From DATGFK01 sp040007395 (GTDB taxonomy: Bacteria > Chloroflexota > Anaerolineae > Aggregatilineales > UBA2796): a DNA stretch of 23,125 bases. Below are positions 1 through 7,315 of the stretch, in pieces. The notes beneath the pieces were generated by a model that was not told the DNA's origin, did not search any database, and worked only from the letters and a program-made list of their open reading frames with translations. Each line of letters opens with the position of its first letter. Position 1 is the stretch's first letter. Position numbers and translations under genes: made by a program. The stretch is taken from NCBI GenBank assembly GCA_040007395.1, contig JBDTVG010000068.1:1-23125 (forward strand). Reading direction: 5' to 3'.

Positions 1-11
1 GCTTGGTGAGG

Positions 12-413
12 TCAAACCGATCCTTGACTTACTCTAATCCATGCCCCACCCTCAATTATCTGGTCGCGAATCCCCACACCCGGTTTTATAGACCAAGTAA
101 TAAGATAAAGTGTATCTAAATCAGCAAAATCCATTTGGTACACTCTGCCATTGATAGTACGATATGGAAGTTTTATACATACAATGGGTTCATAATTTTT
201 ATGGCGAGCTTGCATATTTTTCCACATAGAATGTACATAATTTGTTTGTACAACTCCTGTGAGCTAGTCTTGGACAGCATAATAACGCTTACCATTTTCA
301 TGATCATGATAAACTAATGGGAAACCATATGTTTCAGCGATGATTTTCGGTAATAGATATTTGTGGTTGGGAGGTATAGGAAAAGAAACCGAGTTTGAGG
401 TATGATCGGACAT
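12..413 (-). pseudogene. Bro-N domain (phage antirepressor-like) gene interrupted by in-frame amber codon
   Basis: Reading from ATG at 413 gives 49 clean codons (begins MSDHTSNSVSF, ends GKRYYAVQD), then TAG at 264-266. The same frame then runs on for 84 more codons to TGA at 12-14, including VYQMDFADLDTLYLITWSI and GIRDQI. From memory this matches Bro-N proteins, which read YYAVQDWL..V, then YQMDYAD..TLY.I, then GLR..I; the amber falls where those proteins carry Trp (TGG to TAG). The start is well supported: GGAGG lies about 7 nt before the ATG and a strong promoter lies upstream. After GIRDQI the expected continuation is missing, so the C-terminus also looks truncated. The region is AT-richer than its neighbours, consistent with acquisition. 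Family assignment is by recall of motifs; pseudogene status is inference, and readthrough or a sequencing error is not excluded. Confidence 0.6.
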
Positions 414-440
414 TATGCGCCTCCATGTTAGGTGTATCAC

Positions 441-469
441 GCCCCTGGCTGTTCAAGCAGCGCAGGGGC
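441..469 (-). promoter_or_regulatory. Stem-loop in the leader of the Bro-N gene
   Basis: In the predicted transcript, GCCCCTG pairs with CAGGGGC and, after one bulged C, GCTG pairs with CAGC around loop CTTGAA: 11 base pairs in all. It sits about 28 nt upstream of the start codon and clear of the Shine-Dalgarno. Read on the plus strand it is followed by ATTTCTTTT and could pass for a terminator, but no plus-strand gene lies upstream within the window. Confidence 0.5.
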
Positions 470-488
470 ATTTCTTTTATATGGCAAT

Positions 489-518
489 ACTGTATCACGG
501 TTTTTGAAAACTTGTCAA
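489..518 (-). promoter_or_regulatory. Strong sigma70-type promoter of the Bro-N gene
   Basis: On the minus strand a perfect -35 TTGACA (513-518) is followed after 18 bp by TACAGT (489-494), which is preceded by TGA and so also has an extended -10. Transcription would start near 482, giving a leader of about 70 nt before the ATG at 413. Confidence 0.65.
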
Positions 519-740
519 TACATTTGGTACGGCACTAACAGCTTACCGCAAAGGCCAATTGATCCAGCACCAAGTGAGGAGAGTAAACCAAATCTCTTGA
601 AGTCTCTCTCCACTGCATAGAACGGGATGTAGATGAGGATGTGTACCGTATACCACTAATGCGTTTAGTGAGGATTCTATAGTTTATGCGTGTAAACTCG
701 TGACTGGTACCGCATGGCTAACGATGGCTGCGTGTGGCTG
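519..740. other. Intergenic stretch without a convincing gene
   Basis: Divergent region between the Bro-N promoter and the promoter of the flippase-like gene. I see a minor hairpin (CACTAA 654-659 with TTAGTG 665-670) and no conserved-looking reading frame. The short plus-strand frame through 432-620 has no recognisable motif and overlaps the promoter and leader of the Bro-N gene. Confidence 0.5.
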
Positions 741-749
741 TGCTATAAT
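741..749 (+). promoter_or_regulatory. Extended -10 promoter of the flippase-like/GT4/methyltransferase operon
   Basis: TGC followed by a perfect TATAAT (744-749) forms a consensus extended -10; no good -35 is visible. Transcription would begin near 756, downstream of the ATG at 700 and upstream of the ATG at 787. This decides the start of the first gene. Confidence 0.6.
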
Positions 750-786
750 CACGCATGACAACCTACCGCAGAGGATAAAAACCCCG

Positions 787-1833
787 ATGAAACGATGGCA
801 AAGCCTTTTGCTTGGCGTAGTCGTTAGCGTCGCAACGCTGGCTTATGCCCTGCGTGGCATCGACTTCAACCAATTAGGCGGCGAACTGCTACGCGGACGC
901 TACCTTTTCCTGCTGCCAACGCTGCTTCTGGGGATAGCGGGTTTGGCGTTGCGTGGCGTGCGCTGGCGAGCTTTGCTGGATAACCGTATTGGCCTCGGAC
1001 ACAGTTTTAATATCCTGAATGCCAGCTACCTATTCAATACCTTTTTGCCGCTGCGTCTCGGTGAAGTCGTTCGGGCTTTCATGGCGACCCGCCTTACGCC
1101 GCCGATCTCGATGTTCACCTCGTTAAGCAGCATTGTTGTCGAACGGCTGGCAGATATTCTCGCCGTCGTGCTGCTTGTTGTCTTAGCGGTTACCATTGCG
1201 CCTGTCACCCCAGAGATCGAAAATGCCGCCCGTATCAGTGGGATCATTGCGGTAGTGGGCATGATCGCCCTCTCGATCTTTGCCGCACGGCGCTCGCTGG
1301 CACATCAGGTATTGAACCTTGTGCTGCGGTTACTGCCATTCTTGAAGCGCTTCAATTTGACAACCTTGGCGGATCATGTATTGGACGGGATCGCGCCGCT
1401 GGGAACGCTACGTGGGGCGGCGGCGGCGTTCGGCTGGACTGCTATCGCATGGGCGGTTTCAGTGGGCATGAGTTTTGTCCTGATGTACGTCTTTTACGAC
1501 CAGCCACAGCTCAACGCAGTCCTGTTGATTACCGCAGCGGCTTCGCTGGCTGTCGCGCTGCCCGCTGTGCCGGGTAGCGTTGGCCCCTTCGAGGCGGCAG
1601 TCGTGCTTGGCCTGACGGTTAGCGGCATGGCTTCGGCGGGAGTACCAGAACAGCAAGCCCGCGCCGTTGCCTATGCGGTTCTTTTGCACATCGTCGGCGT
1701 GGCACAATATGCGTTTCTCGGTTTTCTAGGGCTTTCACAAGAGAAAATCTCGCTGGGCGACGTGCTGCGTGCCGCCCGACAATTGACTTCTCGTTCCAAA
1801 AACGCGACACCCGCACCCACTACACCATCCTGA
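787..1833 (+). CDS. YbhN/LPG-synthase transmembrane-domain (flippase-like) membrane protein
   Basis: A 348-residue integral membrane protein of the UPF0104 / lysylphosphatidylglycerol synthase TM-region family. Members are multi-span inner-membrane proteins, often in glycan or lipid loci and often called flippase-like; the exact substrate is unknown here. Visible hallmarks are the N..LP.R.GE..R signature (FNTFLPLRLGEVVRAF, residues 83-98), VERLAD (118-123) and P..PG..GPFEA (259-270), with several hydrophobic spans between residues 5 and 315 and a polar C-terminal tail. There is no C-terminal GNAT-like synthase domain, so it should not be an aminoacyl-phospholipid synthase. I chose the ATG at 787, with GAGGA at 771-775, because an in-frame ATG at 700 lies upstream of the predicted promoter. 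The GT4 gene follows after 17 bp, suggesting a joint role in surface glycolipid assembly. Confidence 0.8.
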   Translation: MKRWQSLLLGVVVSVATLAYALRGIDFNQLGGELLRGRYLFLLPTLLLGIAGLALRGVRWRALLDNRIGLGHSFNILNASYLFNTFLPLRLGEVVRAFMATRLTPPISMFTSLSSIVVERLADILAVVLLVVLAVTIAPVTPEIENAARISGIIAVVGMIALSIFAARRSLAHQVLNLVLRLLPFLKRFNLTTLADHVLDGIAPLGTLRGAAAAFGWTAIAWAVSVGMSFVLMYVFYDQPQLNAVLLITAAASLAVALPAVPGSVGPFEAAVVLGLTVSGMASAGVPEQQARAVAYAVLLHIVGVAQYAFLGFLGLSQEKISLGDVLRAARQLTSRSKNATPAPTTPS

Positions 1834-1850
1834 GGACAAATTAAGGTTAC

Positions 1851-3074
1851 ATGTCAACATCCGGCAATCGGCCTCTGAAAATTTTGATCTGCTTGTTATA
1901 TTACGTGCCGCATCGCACCGGCTACACGATTCATGTACAGCACGTTGCCGAAGCACTGGTGGCGCGTGGACACGAAGTGACGGTGTTGTGTGCACGGCAC
2001 AGCTACGAACTGCCCCGCGATGAAACGATCAATGGTGTGCGGATCGTGCGACTGTGGGCACCCATCCGTATGAGTCGCGGGATGATTATGCCTGCCTACC
2101 CGCTAGCATTGTACTTATTTATGCAGCGCTATGACCTGATCTTTACGAATACACCGATGCTAGAGACGGCGTTGGTCGGACTGGTGGCACAGGTTACAGG
2201 CAAGAGCGTTGTTTCGACGCATCACGGCGATCTGGTTTTGCCGCCGGGGTTAGTGAACCACTTCATCCAGACGGTGATGTTTCAGTTCTTCAGGTTTATG
2301 GCAAAACGCGCTCACCGTCTCATCGCTTACAGCCATGATTACGCCGATCACAGCTACTATCTACTGCCTTTTCGCGACAAAGTATCTGTTATCTACCCGC
2401 CGATCCAGATCCCGCTGCCAGAACCGGATCGCGTTGCCGAACTGCGGGCTAAATGGTCCCACGAAGGCGGGCCAGTTATCGGTTTTTCGGGACGCTTTGT
2501 ACAGGAAAAACGCCCCGATCTACTGATTAAGGCGTTGGAAGTGATTAACACAAAGTATCCGAATGCCCGTATCGTTTTTGCTGGGCAGTACGATATTCCC
2601 TATGAACATACATGGGAAAAAGAACAGGCCCTTGTCCAGCACTACAAGGATCAATTGATCTTTTTGGGGCTGCTAACCGATCATCAAGCGATGGCGAACT
2701 TCTACGCGGCGTTAGATGTGATGGTCTTGCCCAGCGATACCGAATGTTTTGCGCTGGTACAGGTCGAAGCCATGTTGTGCGGTACGCCCGTGATCATGAC
2801 CGATACACCGGGCGGGCGTGTCCCCGTGACCGAAACGGGCATGGGTAAGATCGTCCCAATGGGCGACTCCGACGCGATTGGACAGGCCGTGCTTGACGTG
2901 CTGGCAGACCCCGAAAAATATCGCAAACCACGCGACTTGATTCTGCGGACATTCAACTTCGAGGAGACAATTAATCGTTATGAGCAGCATTTCCAGCGTG
3001 CCGCTACCCACAGTCGTGTCAAGCTCCCCGATTGGATCGGGGAGATTAAGCCTAAGTCCGGGGATGTTCGATGA
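1851..3074 (+). CDS. Glycosyltransferase family 4 (GT-B fold, retaining)
   Basis: A 407-residue cytoplasmic or membrane-associated glycosyltransferase that should transfer a sugar from a nucleotide-sugar donor to a lipid-linked or polysaccharide acceptor. The N-terminal Rossmann domain (about 1-190) begins with KILICLLYYVPHRTGYTIHV. The C-terminal GT1-type domain starts at GFSGRFVQEKRPDLL (211-225) and includes PSDTECFALVQVEAM, whose E-x7-E pair is E298 and E306, followed by GTPVIMTDTPGGRVPV (311-326). Length and motif order fit complete GT4 enzymes; donor and acceptor cannot be read from sequence. AAGG lies a few bases before the ATG. The stop overlaps the start of the methyltransferase (ATGA, 3071-3074), so the two are probably translationally coupled. 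A 9-bp hairpin lies near the 3' end of the gene. Confidence 0.9.
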   Translation: MSTSGNRPLKILICLLYYVPHRTGYTIHVQHVAEALVARGHEVTVLCARHSYELPRDETINGVRIVRLWAPIRMSRGMIMPAYPLALYLFMQRYDLIFTNTPMLETALVGLVAQVTGKSVVSTHHGDLVLPPGLVNHFIQTVMFQFFRFMAKRAHRLIAYSHDYADHSYYLLPFRDKVSVIYPPIQIPLPEPDRVAELRAKWSHEGGPVIGFSGRFVQEKRPDLLIKALEVINTKYPNARIVFAGQYDIPYEHTWEKEQALVQHYKDQLIFLGLLTDHQAMANFYAALDVMVLPSDTECFALVQVEAMLCGTPVIMTDTPGGRVPVTETGMGKIVPMGDSDAIGQAVLDVLADPEKYRKPRDLILRTFNFEETINRYEQHFQRAATHSRVKLPDWIGEIKPKSGDVR

Positions 3075-3922
3075 TTGATGAACAAACACTACAACGCCTG
3101 ACGCGCAATGAAGCCGATATGGCCTTTAAGAAGCGCGTGCGGACAATCTTCGAGTGGACTGAACCGACGGACGATAAAGTAATTCTCGATTGTGCGTGTG
3201 GGCGCGGCTTCTACCTCAAAATGATTCGTACAGTCAGCGGTTGCAAACTGGTTGGTCTGGAACTGGATGAGGATGTGATCCTCAAGGCACGTCACAACGT
3301 CGGAGACTTGCCGAACCTGCTGCTGACGCAAGCCAATATCTATCAGCAGCCGTATCCTGACAACACCTTCGACGCGATCATTCTCTCGGAGATTCTTGAA
3401 CACGTCGAAGATGATGTGCGCGGTCTGCGTGAAGCCTATCGGATGCTCAAACCGGGCGGTGTGGTCGCCATTACCGTGCCTAACGCCAACTACCCATTCT
3501 GGTGGGACCCCATCAACAAGACGCTCGAAACGCTGTTCCACACACATATCGGCAAAGGCCCATTGGCGGGCTTGTGGGCCAACCATGTGCGGCTCTATAC
3601 GGCGGATCAACTACGCACTGCCGTACAGAGCGCCGGGTTCACTGTCGAGGAAGAACGGGCTTTCACTCATTACAGTTTCCCATTTATCCATAATCTTGTG
3701 TACGGTCTGGGTAAACCACTGCTCGAAAGTGGCGCACTGCCCAAAGATATGGCAAAGGCCGCTGACCGCACAACCTTCGACGAAAACACGGGCAGTCTGC
3801 TCAATCCGGTGAATCTGGGGTTGGCTGTCTTCAACTGGTTTGATAAGCCCAATGTGATAAGTGAGCCGCCGGGACGCTCGACGGTCAACCTGTGCATCAA
3901 AGGCCGCAAGAGCATTGCATAG
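3071..3922 (+). CDS. Class I SAM-dependent methyltransferase
   Basis: A 283-residue class I (Rossmann) methyltransferase. Motif I is VILDCACGRGFYL (37-49), the acidic end of beta-2 is VGLELD (61-66), motif II/III is TFDAIILSEILEHV (99-112) and the post-motif strand is MLKPGGVVAITVPN (125-138). This resembles the Methyltransf_11/UbiE/COQ5-like branch that often methylates sugars, lipids or quinones. A less conserved C-terminal half of about 140 residues presumably forms the acceptor site. It starts within the stop codon of the GT4 gene, so it belongs to the same operon; methylation of the glycan or glycolipid made by that enzyme is a reasonable inference, not shown. No paired DNA or rRNA specificity motif (such as NPPY) is visible. 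Confidence 0.88.
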   Translation: MIDEQTLQRLTRNEADMAFKKRVRTIFEWTEPTDDKVILDCACGRGFYLKMIRTVSGCKLVGLELDEDVILKARHNVGDLPNLLLTQANIYQQPYPDNTFDAIILSEILEHVEDDVRGLREAYRMLKPGGVVAITVPNANYPFWWDPINKTLETLFHTHIGKGPLAGLWANHVRLYTADQLRTAVQSAGFTVEEERAFTHYSFPFIHNLVYGLGKPLLESGALPKDMAKAADRTTFDENTGSLLNPVNLGLAVFNWFDKPNVISEPPGRSTVNLCIKGRKSIA

Positions 3923-3927
3923 AAAGT

Positions 3928-3936
3928 TGGTAAAAT
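3928..3936 (+). promoter_or_regulatory. Extended -10 promoter (TGGTAAAAT) for the 97-residue protein
   Basis: TGG followed by TAAAAT (3931-3936) gives an extended -10 about 78 bp before the next ATG; no matching -35 is visible. The same nine bases occur before the TPR gene at 9777-9785, which raises the chance that both are real. Confidence 0.4.
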
Positions 3937-4013
3937 TGTCTGGACTCACATCAGGGCGGCTTGGAGTAATGACGAATTTTCCGGCATTGATCCGAGGGAC
4001 TGAATAAAACCAA

Positions 4014-4307
4014 ATGCAAACTTCAGAGATCAAGACAACCCTGACTTGGCAGAAACTGCGAACTCTACATCCAGACCGGTGGGTCTTGGTTGAAGCGGTA
4101 GAGGCGACAACGCAAATCGGGCATCGGGTTATCTCTCTGCTGCAATTGGTGGGCGACTTCGATAATAATTGGTCTCAGGCATGGGAACAGTACAAGGCGC
4201 TTCACCATACTGACAAGCAGCGGGAATATTATGTACTGCATACCCCTACAGAAACGCTCAACATTGGTGTTATGGATGCCTTTGGTCATATCTTGAGCCA
4301 GCAGTGA
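4014..4307 (+). CDS. Small conserved-type hypothetical protein, 97 residues
   Basis: A small soluble protein with no signal peptide or membrane span. Its sequence has the feel of a conserved family: TWQKLRTLHPDRWVLVEAVEA (11-31), YKALHHTDKQREYYVLHT (60-77), then ETLNIGVMD. From memory, short proteins with WVLVEA, a central LH..... REYYV.HT and a final L.I element occur in Chloroflexota and Cyanobacteria, often next to a retropepsin-like aspartic protease gene; no such partner is present here. I cannot name a function. It has its own candidate promoter (3928-3936), and GAGGGAC lies about 13 nt before the ATG, so the ribosome binding site is distant. A palindromic dispersed repeat starts immediately after its stop codon. 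Confidence 0.65.
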   Translation: MQTSEIKTTLTWQKLRTLHPDRWVLVEAVEATTQIGHRVISLLQLVGDFDNNWSQAWEQYKALHHTDKQREYYVLHTPTETLNIGVMDAFGHILSQQ

Positions 4308-4314
4308 CAAAATT

Positions 4315-4410
4315 GTCCTCACCCTAAATCCCTCTCCACTCCGTAGAGAGGGACTTCCAGAATCGCTCGACTCTCCCTCTCCGCAAACAGAGGGGGATGG
4401 GGGTAAAGAC
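4315..4410. repeat. Dispersed palindromic repeat (CCTCACCC...GGGGGTAAAG type)
   Basis: A 96-bp element with imperfect inverted ends (GTCCTCACCC at 4315-4324 against GGGGGTAAAGAC at its right end) and two internal hairpins built on CCCTCTCC...GAGAGGG and CTCCCTCTCC...AGAGGGGG. Similar pyrimidine-rich elements are widely scattered in cyanobacterial and Chloroflexota genomes. It has no coding capacity. A 13-base piece of the left end (CCTCACCCTAAAT, 4317-4329) recurs at 9743-9755. Confidence 0.7.
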
Positions 4411-4467
4411 AACTTTGCAAAATAATTCGTGCGTAAATTGAGTCAATAAACTGCGGAGATCTCGCGA

Positions 4468-7068
4468 ATGGACAATATGCTACACGATCCGAACAATGAT
4501 CTACCTGAGGACGAAATTCAGGCTGACAATTCAGAGTACGCGCCAGTTGACCAAGACATCGCCAACGAACCGATCACCGATGAAATTGATGAATCTAGCG
4601 AAGGGCTGCCCGAAGAAGCGCCCCTGCAAATTCGCGACTTTGGCGACCTGACTCTGCTAGAAATGTTGCCGCTGTTGGTGCGCCATCCCGTCGATACAGT
4701 GGGCGCACTGCGCGACATCATCAACCCGTCGGTTCCCCGTGCGCTGGGTGAACCGCGTTATGCGTTGGCAGGTGTGCCGATTACGTCTGTGCGACGGCCT
4801 TACGTTGAAGTCAGGCGCTCCGCCGTGCGAACCTTCGATCTAAGCAAGATCAGACCTTTGCTGGGACTGGGCATCACGTTAATCATTGCGCTGGTTGGCT
4901 CGCTGATTCTGGTCAATTCCAAAGGCACAACCGCAGATGGTAATATTTTGATCGGTGGGCCGCTGTTACTCATAGGCGGGATCGGCATGGCGATCATTAC
5001 TGCGCGTGGTGTACGCTTTGTCAGCTTGCCGCCGCTGGTAGCACAGCCGCCGAATGCCACGTTTGCCACCCTGCTCGAATTTATCAATACCTATTGGCTG
5101 CGGATCGCACTGTTTGCCATTGCGGGGTTATGGGCAGTCGGCAGTTGGTTGTTTAACACAGATAACAACTTTACGGGGATCGGCGTTTTTTGCTGGGTGA
5201 TGAGTGCTGCAACGCTGGCAGGCGCATTGCTGGATCGGGATCTTTATATCGGGCAATGGTTTGATCGGCAGATCGCACGTGTGCGCCGTTTCGTCAGCGG
5301 TACGCCGACGATAAAAGTCTCATGGACTCTGATCGCGTTGGTCGTGATTATGTTCGTCGGGGCAGGCTACCGTTTTAGCGATCTGTTCAGCTATCCGCCA
5401 GAAATGACCAGCGATCACGTTGAAAAATTACTGGACTCGCTCCGGGTTTATGAGGGGAGTCGCCCGATCTTCTTCCCCAACAACGGCGGGCGCGAGAGCT
5501 TCCAAATGTACTTTCTCGCCGCGCTCAAAGGCTTCACAGGCCAACCGTTCAGCTTTGAACTGCTCAAGTTCGGCACGGGTCTGGAAGGCATGGTCATGAT
5601 CCTATTGGCGTGGTGGATGGGTCGCGCCGTGATCGGTGAAGAGGATCGACAGCTTGGCAACCTAACAGGGGTAATCATGGCGGCATTGGTCGCCACGAGC
5701 TATTGGCATACCCTGCTTTCGCGGCTGGGGCTGCGCATTGTGACTACTACACTGGTCACCACGATCATTTTTATCTTTCTGGCGCGGGCGCTGCGCCATA
5801 ACCGCCGCACCGACTATCTGATCACGGGCTTTGCAGTGGGCGCAGGCATGTATTTCTATCAGGCGATGCGTATGGTTCCGGTAGTCGTCGTAGTCGGCTT
5901 TGTGCTGACGCTATTGATGCGGGGTCGATCATGGCGTTTGGCGCGTCAGTACACGCTCAATATGATTGCGCTGGTGTTGATGGCACTGGTCGTTTTTCTC
6001 CCGCTGGGACATTACATGGTTCAGAATCCGGGTCAGTTTTGGCAGCGTACCGAACGCAGCATCTTTGGCGAAGCGACCCGCGACGATGCCAGTGGAAAGA
6101 CCGTTGAAGTTCCGTTGGCAGAGCGATTAGCTGCCTTCCGCGACAATATCCCCGAACTGTCAAGAAATATCGTGAACTCGCTGTTGATGTTCAACTGGAA
6201 AGGGGATCGTTCGTGGTTCAACGGTGCGCCAGATGGCACGCCCGCATTGGACTTCTTCACTGGGGCGGTGTTCGTACTGGGCTTAGGCATTGTGGCAATC
6301 AGGATCGCTCGGCGGCGCGACCCAATCGATCTACTGCTGCCCCTGTCTATCCTGATAATGGTGCTGCCGAGTGCTTTGGCGATTGCCTTTTCGATTGAGG
6401 TACCGGGCTTTACCCGTGCCAGCGGTTCGCTGCCGATGGTCTATCTGGTCGCGGCGCTTGGACTGGCAGTGATCTTACGTTTAATAATGCAGCGTTTGGA
6501 ACCGGGTTGGCCTCGCCGGGTGGTCTACGGCACGCTGGCGCTCCTGTTCGTTATTGGCGCGATGAGCAACTCGACCAGCTATTTTGTCAACGCGATGGCA
6601 GATTATCGCAACTCGACTCTTCCCTATCGGCAAGCCGGGAGCGTCCTGCGCGGGTTCATCGATAGCACGGGCGCACCGGGCAACGCCTATATCGTTGCCT
6701 ACAAATATTGGTGGGATCATCGTGCAGTGGCGATTGAAGCGGGCGATCCACATTGGCCTAATACCTTGCCTGACCCGGAGAATTTGCAAGACGAAATTCT
6801 CAACCTGATGCGCCAAAATGCGGCGGGGAGCCAACCGGACAATCCCACCGGAAAGTATGTCGTCCAGCCAGATCGACAGCTTATGTTCTTTGTGAACCCA
6901 GAAGACACGAACGCCCAATCTGTACTCAAGAGCATGTTCCCGAATGGCACAATGATCAAGATTTCGGCCTACAACACGACTCGCGATTTTCTCACTTACA
7001 TCGTCCCGCCTGTAGGTTGTGAATGGCTGACGACACAGGTAGGCGGAAACTCGCCGTACTGCCCCTGA
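4468..7068 (+). CDS. Large GT39/GT-C-type membrane glycosyltransferase
   Basis: An 866-residue multi-span membrane protein of the PMT_2/ArnT-like GT-C group, which use polyprenyl-phosphate sugars to glycosylate proteins, lipids or polysaccharides on the outer face of the membrane. The first 110 residues are hydrophilic and very acidic (cytosolic). Two hydrophobic pairs follow (about 130-180 and 208-255). The GT-C core starts near residue 285, with the extracytoplasmic segment FSYPPEMTSDHVEKLL (307-322) holding D316 and E319 as candidate catalytic acids. A hydrophilic C-terminal domain of about 150 residues ends in VGCEWLTTQVGGNSPYCP. It is longer than the usual 450-600 residues because of the N-terminal extension and the C-terminal domain. 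GGAG lies 9 nt before the ATG. Substrate is unknown; the context suggests surface glycan modification. Confidence 0.8.
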   Translation: MDNMLHDPNNDLPEDEIQADNSEYAPVDQDIANEPITDEIDESSEGLPEEAPLQIRDFGDLTLLEMLPLLVRHPVDTVGALRDIINPSVPRALGEPRYALAGVPITSVRRPYVEVRRSAVRTFDLSKIRPLLGLGITLIIALVGSLILVNSKGTTADGNILIGGPLLLIGGIGMAIITARGVRFVSLPPLVAQPPNATFATLLEFINTYWLRIALFAIAGLWAVGSWLFNTDNNFTGIGVFCWVMSAATLAGALLDRDLYIGQWFDRQIARVRRFVSGTPTIKVSWTLIALVVIMFVGAGYRFSDLFSYPPEMTSDHVEKLLDSLRVYEGSRPIFFPNNGGRESFQMYFLAALKGFTGQPFSFELLKFGTGLEGMVMILLAWWMGRAVIGEEDRQLGNLTGVIMAALVATSYWHTLLSRLGLRIVTTTLVTTIIFIFLARALRHNRRTDYLITGFAVGAGMYFYQAMRMVPVVVVVGFVLTLLMRGRSWRLARQYTLNMIALVLMALVVFLPLGHYMVQNPGQFWQRTERSIFGEATRDDASGKTVEVPLAERLAAFRDNIPELSRNIVNSLLMFNWKGDRSWFNGAPDGTPALDFFTGAVFVLGLGIVAIRIARRRDPIDLLLPLSILIMVLPSALAIAFSIEVPGFTRASGSLPMVYLVAALGLAVILRLIMQRLEPGWPRRVVYGTLALLFVIGAMSNSTSYFVNAMADYRNSTLPYRQAGSVLRGFIDSTGAPGNAYIVAYKYWWDHRAVAIEAGDPHWPNTLPDPENLQDEILNLMRQNAAGSQPDNPTGKYVVQPDRQLMFFVNPEDTNAQSVLKSMFPNGTMIKISAYNTTRDFLTYIVPPVGCEWLTTQVGGNSPYCP

Positions 7069-7090
7069 TAAACTCGTAGAATTATCTAGC

Positions 7091-7153
7091 GGACAGGGCA
7101 AGCCCTGTCCCTACACCAATACGTGTTTTGTAGGGACAATGCTTGCGTTGTCC
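7091..7153. repeat. Triple-hairpin repeat element, intergenic copy
   Basis: GGACAGGGC (7091-7099) pairs with GCCCTGTCC (7102-7110), and GGACAATGC (7134-7142) pairs with GCGTTGTCC (7145-7153). The segment between them offers a third, competing 9-bp stem, GTCCCTACA (7107-7115) with TGTAGGGAC (7129-7137). It lies about 20 bp after the stop of the large glycosyltransferase. A second element with the same layout lies at 20898-20959. It may also end transcription, although no clean T-tract follows. Confidence 0.75.
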
Positions 7154-7243
7154 GGCATTTTGCGTTGTCTTTCGTCTTATCCCTCATTGCTATGTGGATA
7201 ATTCTAATGTGTTGTCCTGCTCCAAATAGTTTGTTGTAGTGTG

Positions 7244-7272
7244 TTGGCTATCGCGCCCCAAAACCTTATGAT
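7244..7272 (+). promoter_or_regulatory. Promoter of the GH44 gene
   Basis: TTGGCT (7244-7249, 4 of 6 matches to the -35 consensus), a 17-bp spacer and TATGAT (7267-7272, 5 of 6 matches to the -10). Transcription would start near 7280, about 36 nt before the ATG. Confidence 0.55.
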
Positions 7273-7315
7273 ATGCTGGACACGATCATTCAGAATTTAT
7301 AAACGGTCTAATTGA

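Noticed and set aside
264..266. Programmed amber readthrough or pyrrolysine-type recoding in the Bro-N gene
   Set aside because: No insertion-element structure or pyl genes are visible, and the C-terminus also looks damaged; simple decay is the more economical reading.
441..479. Rho-independent terminator on the plus strand (hairpin followed by ATTTCTTTT)
   Set aside because: No plus-strand gene precedes it, and the hairpin fits better as part of the Bro-N leader on the minus strand; kept as a leader stem-loop.
432..620. 62-residue plus-strand open frame upstream of the flippase-like gene
   Set aside because: It overlaps the Bro-N leader and promoter on the other strand, has no ribosome binding site or recognisable motif, and begins inside the stem-loop region.
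700..786. N-terminal extension of the flippase-like protein from ATG at 700
   Set aside because: A consensus extended -10 at 741-749 lies inside this extension, and the extra 29 residues are not typical of the family.
3089..3610. 173-residue minus-strand open frame
   Set aside because: It lies wholly antisense to a methyltransferase with clear motifs and is a codon-bias shadow.
4065..4412. 115-residue minus-strand open frame over the 97-residue gene and the dispersed repeat
   Set aside because: Half of it is the palindromic repeat and the rest is antisense to the better-supported small gene.
6481..7101. 206-residue minus-strand open frame
   Set aside because: Antisense to the C-terminal domain of the large glycosyltransferase; Arg/His-rich composition typical of shadow frames.
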